DNA of 57,110 nucleotides, taken from contig JAHWKM010000006.1 in NCBI GenBank assembly GCA_019347895.1, forward strand, positions 1-57,110. Reading direction: 5' to 3'. The notes under the pieces were generated by a model. It had not been told where the DNA came from. It saw only the letters and a program-made list of their open reading frames with translations, and made no database searches. Positions 40,011 through 48,050 of this stretch are shown here, piece after piece. Position numbers and translations under genes: made by a program. The stretch's first letter is position 1; each line of letters opens with the position of its first letter. Source of the stretch: Candidatus Parcubacteria bacterium. GTDB lineage: Bacteria; Patescibacteriota; Saccharimonadia; Saccharimonadales; 2-12-FULL-41-12.

Positions 40011-42520
40011 AAATTAGCATTAATGAATTGAAAAAGTACGTTGAGGTTGATGCAGCGGTTGACGAGCTGGTTGCCAAAATCGGGGCGCAGTTGGGCGAGG
40101 TTGAGGCGGTTGTGGATCTAAGTAAAAAGTACAAAGGTATCGTCATAGCCAAAATTATAAGTTGCGAAAAGCATCCTAGCGCAGATAAATTAAACGTTTG
40201 CATGATTGATAACGGCCAGAAAGAAGTCCGGGTGGTTTGCGGCGCGTCGAATGTGCGCGAAGGCTTGCTGGTGGCCTGGCTGCCGCCGGGCGCCATTGTT
40301 CCGGCAACTTTTGACAAAGACCCTTTGATGCTTGAAACCAGGGAAATACGCGGACAACTCAGCAGCGGCATGCTGGCCAGCGCCAGCGAACTTGGCCTCA
40401 GCGCCGATCATTCTGGCATTTTGGAACTGGACCAGGGCAATCCAGGCGATGACTTCGCCAAGGTATTTGGCCTGGATGACTTCATCGTGGATATAGAAAA
40501 CAAGATGTTTACCCATAGGCCGGACTGTTTCGGGCTGCTTGGCGTGGCCCGGGAAATTGCCGGCATACAAGGACATGAATTTACGTCTCCGGACTGGTAC
40601 TTAGGGCTAAATTCCAAATTCCAAATTCCAAATTCCAAAGAACTTCCTTTGGAAGTTCGCAATGAATTGCCGGAGCTGGTACCAAGATTTATAGCCCAAG
40701 CTGTAAGCGGCGTTTCGGTCAAACCCAGTCCGCTCTGGCTTCAAATTTATTTAACAAAAATAGATATGAAGCCCATCAATAACATCGTCGACATTACCAA
40801 CTATATGATGCACCAGACCGGCCAGCCATTGCATGCTTATGACTACGATAAATTGCTAGCGATAAGCGGCAAGCAGCCCATTCGACACGCTCAGGAAAAG
40901 CAAGCGGTAAGCCTAGAAACTAGGAAAGCACGCAAAGCCGACAAACTTAAATTACTCGGCGGCAAAGAACTATCATTTGAGGATGAAGACACCATACTGA
41001 TTACTTCTAACGATGTACCGGTCGGTATTGGCGGCGTGATGGGCGGAGCGGATACCGAAGTAGACGCCAGTACCAAAAATATAGTTTTGGAATGCGCTAA
41101 CTTTGATCTTTATTCTATTCGCCGCACCAGTATGACGCACGGGCTATTTACCGACGCCGTTACCCGGTTTTCCAAAGGTCAAAGCCCGCTGCAAAATCCG
41201 GCGGTCGCCGCCAGAACCATTGAAGAAATCATAAAGCTTGCGGGCGGGAATATGGCCAGCGGCTTGCTGGACAATAATCGGCTGGATTCAGAAGTGCTTA
41301 ACCGCATGTCTGTAAATAGTCCCGTGGAAGTATCGGTTGATTTTATAAATGAGCGCTTGGGTCTGGGCCTATCGGCGGATAAAATTGTCGAAATTTTGCG
41401 GAGCGTAGAATTTGTAGTCGAAGTTACCCGCGGAGATATATTGATTGTCAAAGCTCCTTTCTGGCGCATGGATATCGAAATCGCCGAAGATGTGGTCGAA
41501 GAAGTCGGCCGGCTGTATGGCTATGACCGCCTGTCAATCGAATTGCCGAAAAGAAATATCGTTCCTGTCGGTCCGGACGATCTGCTAAATCTAAAATCAA
41601 AACTGCGGTCCCAGCTCAGCGGAATGGGCGCCAATGAGGTTTTGACTTACAGCTTCGCCAGCGGCAATTTGCTGGAAAAGGCCGGACAGGATAAGGATTT
41701 GGCCTTTAAGATTTCTAACGCACTCAGTCCGGAGCTTGAATACTACCGGCTTAGCCTATTACCTAGCCTGTTAGATAAAGTGCATCAAAATATCAAGGCC
41801 GGATTTGATCAATTTGCCATTTTCGAAATTGGCAAAGTGCACGGCAAGAGTGAAAAAGACAAGGATAACCTGCCAAAAGAACTCGAGCGGTTGGCTTTGG
41901 TTTTCGCTGATAAGAAAAACTCTGACGCCGGTGCCGCTTACTATCAAGCATTTGCCCTAATGGCTGATATAGTTTATTCCCGTTTTGGCGGCGTGCGTCT
42001 CGAGTCTTTAAGTGAGTGGAAATTAGAACATAAAATGTTTAGCCAGATGAGGGCGCCGTTTGATCCAAAACGTTCCGCGGTTGTCTATAATTTTGATAAA
42101 CCGCTGGGAATTGTAGGCGAATTCCAAGCTTCGGCTTCAAACAGTTTGAAGCTGCCTCAAAGAACTGCCGGATTCGAATTGTTTTTAAATCCCATGCTAA
42201 AATCAAATTTACCATCCTACTCAGCGCTTTCTAAATACCCCGGCATTGAGCAGGATATTTGCCTAAAAACAAGCTTTGATTTGCCGTTTGCTGACATTTT
42301 CAATGGTCTTGATGAAAGCTTACGTTCCAATGCGCCTGATGATCTGGAAATTAAAACTTCCTGCATTGATATATTCAGCAAGGACAAAACGAGCAAGCAT
42401 ACTACCTTCCGTATTAGCGCGCTGAGCTACAATCGGACTCTTACGAGCGAAATCATTAATAGATTATTAGACAAAGCGTCCGAAGATTTAAAAACCAAGC
42501 TGGATGCCGAGCGGGTATAG
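40007..42520 (+). CDS. pheT: Phenylalanine-tRNA ligase beta subunit
   Basis: Beta subunit of PheRS, which edits mischarged Tyr and binds tRNA. 837 residues. The N-terminal tRNA-binding OB domain (IISCEKHPSADKLNVCMID) is followed by the B3/B4 editing domain (GGVMGGADTEVDASTKNIVL, then CANFD) and B5. The C-terminal FDX-ACB anticodon-binding domain begins SKYPGIEQDICLKT. Near residue 203 an extra loop, LNSKFQIPNSKE, is encoded by a 7-bp tandem repeat and hairpin (40609-40654), where homologues are shorter. Confidence 0.97.
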   Translation: MKISINELKKYVEVDAAVDELVAKIGAQLGEVEAVVDLSKKYKGIVIAKIISCEKHPSADKLNVCMIDNGQKEVRVVCGASNVREGLLVAWLPPGAIVPATFDKDPLMLETREIRGQLSSGMLASASELGLSADHSGILELDQGNPGDDFAKVFGLDDFIVDIENKMFTHRPDCFGLLGVAREIAGIQGHEFTSPDWYLGLNSKFQIPNSKELPLEVRNELPELVPRFIAQAVSGVSVKPSPLWLQIYLTKIDMKPINNIVDITNYMMHQTGQPLHAYDYDKLLAISGKQPIRHAQEKQAVSLETRKARKADKLKLLGGKELSFEDEDTILITSNDVPVGIGGVMGGADTEVDASTKNIVLECANFDLYSIRRTSMTHGLFTDAVTRFSKGQSPLQNPAVAARTIEEIIKLAGGNMASGLLDNNRLDSEVLNRMSVNSPVEVSVDFINERLGLGLSADKIVEILRSVEFVVEVTRGDILIVKAPFWRMDIEIAEDVVEEVGRLYGYDRLSIELPKRNIVPVGPDDLLNLKSKLRSQLSGMGANEVLTYSFASGNLLEKAGQDKDLAFKISNALSPELEYYRLSLLPSLLDKVHQNIKAGFDQFAIFEIGKVHGKSEKDKDNLPKELERLALVFADKKNSDAGAAYYQAFALMADIVYSRFGGVRLESLSEWKLEHKMFSQMRAPFDPKRSAVVYNFDKPLGIVGEFQASASNSLKLPQRTAGFELFLNPMLKSNLPSYSALSKYPGIEQDICLKTSFDLPFADIFNGLDESLRSNAPDDLEIKTSCIDIFSKDKTSKHTTFRISALSYNRTLTSEIINRLLDKASEDLKTKLDAERV
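40609..40654 (+). repeat. Tandem AAATTCC repeat plus hairpin inside pheT
   Basis: Four direct copies of AAATTCC (40609-40636) run into TTCCAAAG / CTTTGGAA (40633-40640 with 40647-40654), an 8-bp stem with a 6-nt loop. The unit is 7 bp, so gain or loss of one copy would frameshift pheT. Confidence 0.85.
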
Positions 42521-42553
42521 AAAATAGGTGTGTTATAATTTTTCTAAGTATTT

Positions 42554-43117
42554 ATGAGTAAAAGATCAAAAGGGCAGCAAATTTTTATTTACGTCATCGT
42601 GGCGGCATTTTTGTTTTCGTCTTTTGCCTTCAGCGGCCTGGTAATCTGGGAACTTACCAAAGGAAGCGAACAAAACAACTCCGCTGACACTGAAGATATT
42701 CAGGCGCAGCTGCAAGAACAATTAGATCAACAAAATCAGGAGGGTAAATTGGAAGGAACAGAATTAGAAAACTTTGAACCGGTACAAAGCGTAGATAAAC
42801 TGCAGAAGATCGACCTAAAAGAAGGCGACGGCGAAGTGGTAAAAGAAGGCGCAACCGTTACGGCGCATTACACGGGTGCGGTAGCATCTTCCGGAAAGAT
42901 TTTTCAAAGCTCAAAGGACACGGGTCAGCCAGCCCAATTTCCTCTCGACGGTGTGATTAAGGGCTGGCAAGAAGGCGTACCGGGCATGAAAGTCGGCGGC
43001 GTACGCAGACTTGTCATACCCGCCGAATTAGCGTACGGCGAAACTCCACCCCAAGGTTCCAACATTCCGCCCAACGCAGCACTTGTCTTCGATATCGAAC
43101 TGGTCTCGATTGATTAA
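42554..43117 (+). CDS. Membrane-anchored FKBP-type peptidyl-prolyl isomerase
   Basis: 187 residues: an N-terminal helix (about 11-32) anchors an extracytoplasmic domain. A Gln/Glu-rich linker precedes an FKBP domain with AHYTGAVASSGKIFQSSKD, PLDGVIKGWQEGVPGMKVGG, and IPAELAYGETPPQGSNIPPN, all active-site segments of FKBPs. It probably folds exported proteins. TGTTATAAT lies 14 nt before the ATG, so the leader is only about 8 nt, starting its own short transcript behind pheT. Confidence 0.92.
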   Translation: MSKRSKGQQIFIYVIVAAFLFSSFAFSGLVIWELTKGSEQNNSADTEDIQAQLQEQLDQQNQEGKLEGTELENFEPVQSVDKLQKIDLKEGDGEVVKEGATVTAHYTGAVASSGKIFQSSKDTGQPAQFPLDGVIKGWQEGVPGMKVGGVRRLVIPAELAYGETPPQGSNIPPNAALVFDIELVSID

Positions 43118-43268
43118 TAAATAGCAAAAAACACAACATCTAGCGCCTTGAAAAATCCATACCCGCTATATATACTAGTAGTACTCACTAAATCAGTGGG
43201 TTGTGTGCTAGAGAGTTAACATACAGCCATACAATAAAAACAATAAAATCTAAAAAAGGGGTTAAAAA

Positions 43269-43517
43269 ATGCCAAAGAACATCACTATATTTACCAGCAA
43301 TACCTGCGGCTACTGCGTCATGGTTAAGAAGTATCTTAGCTCAAAAGGCGCCACGTACGAAGAAGTCAACATTGACGAGCATCCGGAACGCCAGAAAGAC
43401 GCTTACGCGCTGAGCGGCCAGCTGGCAGTGCCGGTGACAGTCGTTACTAAGCAAGATGACAGCCAGCAAGTGGTAGTCGGCTATAACCTAGCCCAACTAG
43501 CTCCTGCCTTAACTTAG
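43269..43517 (+). CDS. Glutaredoxin/NrdH-like redoxin
   Basis: 82 residues of the thioredoxin fold with redox motif CGYC near residue 13 (FTSNTCGYCVMVKKYL) and the cis-Pro segment QLAVPVTVVT. The length and the lack of typical GSH-binding residues fit an NrdH-like or glutaredoxin-like carrier. The TrxB-like reductase 200 bp downstream is its probable reductant. The ATG is preceded by a weak AAAAGGGG 7 nt upstream. Confidence 0.87.
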   Translation: MPKNITIFTSNTCGYCVMVKKYLSSKGATYEEVNIDEHPERQKDAYALSGQLAVPVTVVTKQDDSQQVVVGYNLAQLAPALT

Positions 43518-43640
43518 GCGCCCTATTTTTGCGGCAAGCTGCGGCGTCAAAGCTTCCGCGTCTCGCTCACCGTACTAAAAAAGTACGGCTCGCTTCAATG
43601 CTCAGCTTTTCCTTGCATCTTACTCGCATAAATAGCGCGC
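43518..43640. repeat. Inverted-repeat element (REP/MITE-like) between redoxin and trxB
   Basis: The ends GCGCCCTATTTTTGCG (43518-43533) and CGCATAAATAGCGCGC (43625-43640) are inverted with 14 of 16 matches. A perfect inner hairpin CCGTACT-AAAAA-AGTACGG (43570-43588) lies at the centre. The element starts directly after the redoxin stop. No clear target duplication was found, so mobility is not shown. It may also act as a terminator or insulator. Confidence 0.6.
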
Positions 43641-43715
43641 TTACCCCGCCAGGATATTTGCACTAAAAGTGTAAAAAACGATAAGCTGTAGTAATAAATA
43701 TTTATAGGAGACTTG

Positions 43716-44672
43716 ATGTCAGAAAATAACCCCGTGCATGATGTGATAACTATTGGGGCGGGTCCGACGGCGCTGAGTGCGGCGATTTATACTACCCGCG
43801 AAGATCTGGACACGGTTTTGTTAGAAAAAGGCGTGATCGGCGGCTTGGCCTCCATTACAGACTGGGTGGACAATTATCCGGGCTTTCCGGATGGTGTCGC
43901 CGGGTTGGAGCTGGGCGAGCGTTTGCAAAAGCAAGCTGAGCGCTTCGGTGCCAAAATAGAGTTGGCGGAAGTGACCGGTATTCATCCAAAAAAAGGATTG
44001 GTAGAAGTCGAAACTACAGACGGAATCAAGCGCGCCAAGACCGTGCTTATTGCTACAGGAAGTGATTACAAGCGCCTGGGTATCACCGGCGAAGACGAAT
44101 ACTACGCCCGAGGCGTGCATTTTTGCGCTACCTGCGACGGAGCTTTTTATCGCGACAAAAAATTGGTAGTGGTGGGCGGCGGCAATTCGGCAGCCCAGGA
44201 AGCGGTTTTTCTTACCCGGTACGCCACACATATAGACATGCTGGTCCGCGGCCCGAAAATGCGCGCTTCGGAAGTGCTGCAAAATGAGGTAAAAAAGCAT
44301 GCCGGAAAAATAACCGTACATTATAATACCTCGACTGATGAGATTGTCGGACAAGAAGGCAAAGTGGTGTCGGTCAAAAGCACGCACAACAACAAAAGCG
44401 TCAACTTCCCAACTGACGGAGTATTTGTATTTATAGGGCTCAAGCCCAACACCGGTTTTTTGGCCGGCAGCGGCATAGAGCTTGACGAGATCGGACTGAT
44501 AAAAACCGACACCAAACTACAGACTAATTTGCCCGGCGTGTTTTGTGCCGGCGATGTACGCTCGGGAGCGACCATGCAGATTGCCAGTGCGGCCGGCGAA
44601 GGCGCCACGGCGGCACTGCTGATGCGCGAATACATTGACCACCTAGCCCGTACGCCCCAAGTCCACACCTAA
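43716..44672 (+). CDS. trxB: Thioredoxin-disulfide-reductase-like flavoprotein
   Basis: A low-molecular-weight TrxB-type enzyme, 318 residues, start at ATG 43716 with AGGAG 5 nt upstream. FAD motif is TIGAGPTALSAAIYTTRE, active-site disulfide is CATC (VHFCATCDGAFY), NADPH loop is VVGGGNSAAQEAVF, and the second FAD site is GVFCAGDVRSGATMQIASA. All residues for NADPH-to-disulfide transfer are present. No thioredoxin gene is in the window, so the adjacent redoxin is the likely partner. Confidence 0.93.
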   Translation: MSENNPVHDVITIGAGPTALSAAIYTTREDLDTVLLEKGVIGGLASITDWVDNYPGFPDGVAGLELGERLQKQAERFGAKIELAEVTGIHPKKGLVEVETTDGIKRAKTVLIATGSDYKRLGITGEDEYYARGVHFCATCDGAFYRDKKLVVVGGGNSAAQEAVFLTRYATHIDMLVRGPKMRASEVLQNEVKKHAGKITVHYNTSTDEIVGQEGKVVSVKSTHNNKSVNFPTDGVFVFIGLKPNTGFLAGSGIELDEIGLIKTDTKLQTNLPGVFCAGDVRSGATMQIASAAGEGATAALLMREYIDHLARTPQVHT

Positions 44673-44686
44673 GCAATTCCGAATAA

Positions 44687-45352
44687 TTAAATTTTAGAGT
44701 AATTAAGGAAGAAGTCGGTACGTATGTGGTCTGGACTAACCCCGGTTTGTTTGAGTTGTTTGTCGAGGCTTTCGACCATTGGTTCGGGGCCGGAGAGATA
44801 GATATAGTGAGAGGGGCTGGCGTGAGCCAATATTTTTTGCGAGGTAAGTTTTTGGCCGACAAGCGGTATAAAATCGTCGCCCAATTGATCAAAAATATCT
44901 CTAAAGGCAATTTCTTGCGCCACAAGGGCAGCGTATATTAATTTAATAGAGCGTTTTTCGCCGCAGTCCTGCAGATATTTGACCATACTGCGATAAGGCG
45001 TGCAGCCGATTCCGCCCGCCACAAAAAGCAGCGGGATGAACGGATCTTTAGGCAGTACGAAATCACCCATCGGTTCCGCCATGAGTACTTGGTCGCCGGG
45101 TTTTAAATTCCTAAGTGTGCGCTTAAAGCTGCTGCCTTCGCTGCTGATTTTAGTGGTGATAGAAAGCGTTTTTTCGGTGGGCGAACTGGAGAGGGTAAAC
45201 CAATGCCGTTCGCCGCGGGCATCGGGATTTTCATGCGGCAAGTAAAGTTCAATAAATTGCCCGGCAATGTGATGAATATGGGCCGGTTTGCTAAACCAGC
45301 AGGTGATTATATTTTTAGCGCTTGCTTCGCTGCGGTTAAAGACAACCTTCAT
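44687..45352 (-). CDS. Ferredoxin-NADP+-reductase-type flavin oxidoreductase
   Basis: A 221-residue FNR-fold enzyme. FAD-binding RHWFTLSSSP near residue 50, then ISSEGSSFKRTLRNLKPG, NAD(P)-binding FVAGGIGCTPYRSMVKYLQ near 112, and LSGPEPMVESLDKQLKQTG near 195. It has no [2Fe-2S] domain of its own, so its electron partner is a separate protein not seen here. Its start overlaps the upstream phosphodiesterase stop by 4 bp. Substrate unclear. Confidence 0.87.
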   Translation of the reverse strand: MKVVFNRSEASAKNIITCWFSKPAHIHHIAGQFIELYLPHENPDARGERHWFTLSSSPTEKTLSITTKISSEGSSFKRTLRNLKPGDQVLMAEPMGDFVLPKDPFIPLLFVAGGIGCTPYRSMVKYLQDCGEKRSIKLIYAALVAQEIAFRDIFDQLGDDFIPLVGQKLTSQKILAHASPSHYIYLSGPEPMVESLDKQLKQTGVSPDHIRTDFFLNYSKI

Positions 45353-46038
45353 TTTTGTATTTTGCGGCGGTGCGGTTTGATTTTATTAGGGAGATCAGTC
45401 GTAATCATTACTTGAGGGTATAGCAAATGCAAGAACCAGGCCACAATCGGCCTGTTAACCGTGTACATGGTCATTTGCAGCTTTAAGCGCTTGGCCAGAA
45501 AATAAACCAGCGGGTTGTAAAGCGAATAGAGCAGGCAGACGCCGGAAAATCTCAGAACTTTAGCGGTCTGTATGGCTTCAAACGGTTTGGTTAACTCGGA
45601 ATAAAAGGTCATGACCTCCGGGCAGGCTTTTTTTAATTCCAGGAGCTCTTGGAAGTTATTGCTAGCGACCAAAGGTTTGGGACCGCGGTGATTCTTAATA
45701 ATATCTGCTAAAGGAGCAGCCCAGCTAAATCCATAGCAATCAATAAGAAGCTGTTTACGGCCGGCTGTTTCCAAAGCTTCTTCCAGCGTGGGTATTGGCT
45801 GGCCGCTTTTGGTCTGGATCAAATTAATTTCTCTAAGCGGCAAATCCCGGATTTTTCGGGAATCACCGGCAACACGCGACAAGTTGTCATCATGAACTAA
45901 AACCAATCGGTTGTCTGAAGTAGGCTGAACATCTATTTCAATAATGTCGGCCCTATATTTTTTAGCTGTTTCAATCCCGACCAGGGTATTTTCCGGAGCC
46001 AAACCGGCTGCACCGCGGTGGGAGATTACTTTCAACAT
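45349..46038 (-). CDS. Glycerophosphodiester phosphodiesterase
   Basis: Cleaves glycerophosphodiesters to sn-glycerol-3-phosphate and an alcohol. The 229-residue TIM barrel starts ISHRGAAGLAPENTLVGIETA with the catalytic His-Arg-Gly and Glu-Asn-Thr, then IIEIDVQPTSDNRLVLVHDD with the metal-binding Glu-Ile-Asp and His-Asp. Length is normal and the key residues are present. It has no signal peptide, so it is cytoplasmic and probably recycles phospholipid headgroups. Confidence 0.92.
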   Translation of the reverse strand: MLKVISHRGAAGLAPENTLVGIETAKKYRADIIEIDVQPTSDNRLVLVHDDNLSRVAGDSRKIRDLPLREINLIQTKSGQPIPTLEEALETAGRKQLLIDCYGFSWAAPLADIIKNHRGPKPLVASNNFQELLELKKACPEVMTFYSELTKPFEAIQTAKVLRFSGVCLLYSLYNPLVYFLAKRLKLQMTMYTVNRPIVAWFLHLLYPQVMITTDLPNKIKPHRRKIQK

Positions 46039-46040
46039 AT

Positions 46041-46130
46041 GGTATAAAGGATAAAGTAGAAAGAATAAAGATTAAAGACTAAAATTTGCCACAGTCTTTT
46101 ATCTTTTAACTTTTAGCTTTAAACTAAAGT
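46041..46130. repeat. Purine/pyrimidine-skewed imperfect inverted repeat
   Basis: A (A/G)-rich run (ATAAAGGATAAAGTAGAAAG and on) is followed by a (T/C)-rich run (AGTCTTTTATCTTTTAAC and on) that is roughly its complement. AAAGACT (46074-46080) and AGTCTTT (46093-46099) form a strict 7-bp stem. The strand skew and repetition suggest a slipped-strand intergenic repeat rather than a gene. Confidence 0.6.
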
Positions 46131-46148
46131 GACTGTAAGGAGCGATTT

Positions 46149-46676
46149 ATGGCTGATTTCAACAAGGTTTTAACACCAGGCGATATAGACAATGGTTTGC
46201 TGAATACGGTAGTCGAAATTTCTGAAGGCTCGATCATGAAGATCGAATGGGACCGCCAGCGCGCCGCTTTTATGCTTGACCGGGTTGAGCCGGCAATCTT
46301 TGCCAAGCCTTGCAACTACGGATTCATTCCGCGTACTCTTGATGAGGACGGGGATGAACTTGATACGCTGATTGTCTGCAATGAGCCGTTGCCGACAGGC
46401 GTTTGGCTGGAAGCTAAAATTTTGGGCGTATTGAACTTTGAAGACGATGGAGAAATGGACCATAAAATTGTGGTCGTACCGGCCGATGACAGGAATACTG
46501 GCGATAGTATAAGTTCACTGGAAGATTTAGGCGAACGCTGGAAACAGAAAATTGAGCATCATTTCGCGCACTACAAAGACCTCAAAAAACCAGGCTCCAC
46601 AAAGGTTCTGGGCTGGGGCAATATAGAAGACGCTAAAAAAATCATCCGTGAATGCATCGAACGCTATAAAGCTTGA
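46149..46676 (+). CDS. ppa: Inorganic pyrophosphatase, family I
   Basis: Hydrolyses pyrophosphate from biosynthesis. 175 residues with the metal signature DEDGDELDTLIVCNEPLPTG near residue 66, a family I hallmark, and the start of the fold at VVEISEGSIMKIEWD with NYGFIPRTL. The Lys/Tyr set expected for the active site is present (KCNYG region, HYKDLKKPG). Preceded by AAGGAGC 5 nt before the ATG. Confidence 0.95.
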   Translation: MADFNKVLTPGDIDNGLLNTVVEISEGSIMKIEWDRQRAAFMLDRVEPAIFAKPCNYGFIPRTLDEDGDELDTLIVCNEPLPTGVWLEAKILGVLNFEDDGEMDHKIVVVPADDRNTGDSISSLEDLGERWKQKIEHHFAHYKDLKKPGSTKVLGWGNIEDAKKIIRECIERYKA

Positions 46677-46856
46677 GAGTCATTACATTGCTCTTTATCG
46701 TGCCTGAACTGCGAGAACATGGACGTCTCTCATTCGGTACGGCAAGTACATAGATGAGACAGTAAAAAGCCAGCTGGACTGGATTTATTGGAAAATGTGT
46801 TTGACAATCACAATTAATTATGAATAATTGGTGCTAAACTAAGGAGTCCAGCCGAA

Positions 46857-47684
46857 ATGCCAGATTTTGTGACAGGTGAAATTGCTCGGATAGGCATACC
46901 GATCGGTGCTGGAGCAGAAACGCAGCAACCCAGCCGAAGCGACCGAGCAGGTGTTATCGTTGCGGCACTGGTATCGCTAGCTATCTACGAAAGAAGCAAT
47001 GAACTTACTGATGTAATTAACGCTCAAGTAAACCAGTTTGAGGAAGCCGTAGAAGCAGACAAGAAAACTGGCGACACGGAGGTATTGACAGGCTACAGCA
47101 TTGATTTGGACTCAAGAGTGTTAACGCGCTACAGCTTACTTGCAAGATATCGAGCTGCCGGCCATAAAGCATACGCGTTGGGGAGTGAGCCACTAAATTC
47201 GCTGTTTACAGACATAGAGCTCAACAAGCGTCGTCCAGGCGAGCAAGTGTTTGAGCCGAAACATCCATTCCAGGGTCGTGTTGTTGGTTGGCTCCAAGGG
47301 GGTGATCATCCAACAGAAAAAGGATTGCATCTTGTGGGTAAAACCTGGTCAGATCAGCAAATGGCCGCTCAAGCTAATATAGATGCCTACGCAGAGGATA
47401 GAACTGATACTGGTTTATGTCTACCTTCTTGGGGAGATTTTATTACCGCGTACGCCGCAGAAGCCGAGGCCTATGATGGCGTGACTTTGGATGGCTCTAC
47501 CTTTTCTAGGTTGGTACAGCACGATATAAAACCGTGTGACGTTCGCGGCCACTTCGCTCACGGTGGTATGGCGGTCTCCTCGGAGGGCGGTGAGCTCGGC
47601 TCTCGCAGGTCGGACGGGCATGCCCGTCCGGCCGAGGGCGTGCGGTTCCTGATGGGGCAAATTCAGCCCAAACTTGAAGCTTAG
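46857..47684 (+). CDS. Hypothetical protein with GC-rich palindromic insertion in its 3' end
   Basis: No family recognised in these 275 residues. They open with IGIPIGAGAETQQPS, have a helical section (VIVAALVSLAIYERSNELTD), a Gly/Pro-rich middle (GRVVGWLQGGDHPTEKGLHL) and two cysteines far apart. Near the C-terminus the reading frame crosses a GC-rich, perfectly palindromic stretch (47611-47630). It is probably cytoplasmic. An AAGGAG Shine-Dalgarno and an extended -10 (TGCTAAACT) lie upstream. The role is unknown. Confidence 0.55.
   Translation: MPDFVTGEIARIGIPIGAGAETQQPSRSDRAGVIVAALVSLAIYERSNELTDVINAQVNQFEEAVEADKKTGDTEVLTGYSIDLDSRVLTRYSLLARYRAAGHKAYALGSEPLNSLFTDIELNKRRPGEQVFEPKHPFQGRVVGWLQGGDHPTEKGLHLVGKTWSDQQMAAQANIDAYAEDRTDTGLCLPSWGDFITAYAAEAEAYDGVTLDGSTFSRLVQHDIKPCDVRGHFAHGGMAVSSEGGELGSRRSDGHARPAEGVRFLMGQIQPKLEA
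47595..47636. repeat. GC-rich palindrome inside the 275-residue hypothetical gene
   Basis: CGGACGGGCA and TGCCCGTCCG make a perfect 20-bp palindrome (47611-47630). CTCGGC (47595-47600) and GCCGAG (47631-47636) add a second, outer stem. The DNA here is far GC-richer than the gene body. Confidence 0.8.
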
Positions 47685-47754
47685 ATTTTTTTCATACTTC
47701 TTTTCTTTTGCTAAATTTAAAATTGCGGAGAGTGGAGAAGTATTGATCTCTTAA

Positions 47755-47934
47755 CGAATACTACTTATTACCAGAATTGATCGTTACGAAACTGAACAAG
47801 CCGCTCGCGAGGGGCAATTTGAACTATTGGTTGCCTGGGCCCACAAGGCACCTGAAAAAAAATGGTATACCGCTGGGAATCTATATATTGGCTTGAAAAT
47901 CCTTATGTTTAGCCGTTATAATAGTTCAAATTAA
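47755..47934 (+). pseudogene. Possible coding remnant without a start codon
   Basis: The frame from 47755 to the stop at 47932-47934 is open for 59 codons but has no ATG, GTG or TTG near its beginning. It reads RIDRYETEQAAREGQFELLV and later APEKKWYTAGNLYIGLKIL, which looks protein-like rather than random. The rest of the 366-bp gap holds only the gap promoter (TTGAAA-18-TATAAT, 47893-47922). It may be the decayed 3' end of an acquired gene. Confidence 0.35.
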
Positions 47935-48050
47935 ACAAGGTAAAAATTCCGTTAAAACATTAAAAAGGAATAATATATTATAATGTTAAAAACAATTTAT
48001 AGTGCTGGCAGACAAACAAATTATCTAAAAGGAAAGTGGGTTTTAACGGT

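Noticed and set aside
43201-43413. 70-codon ORF overlapping the redoxin
   Set aside because: Out of frame with the CGYC redoxin, which has family similarity; the overlap has none.
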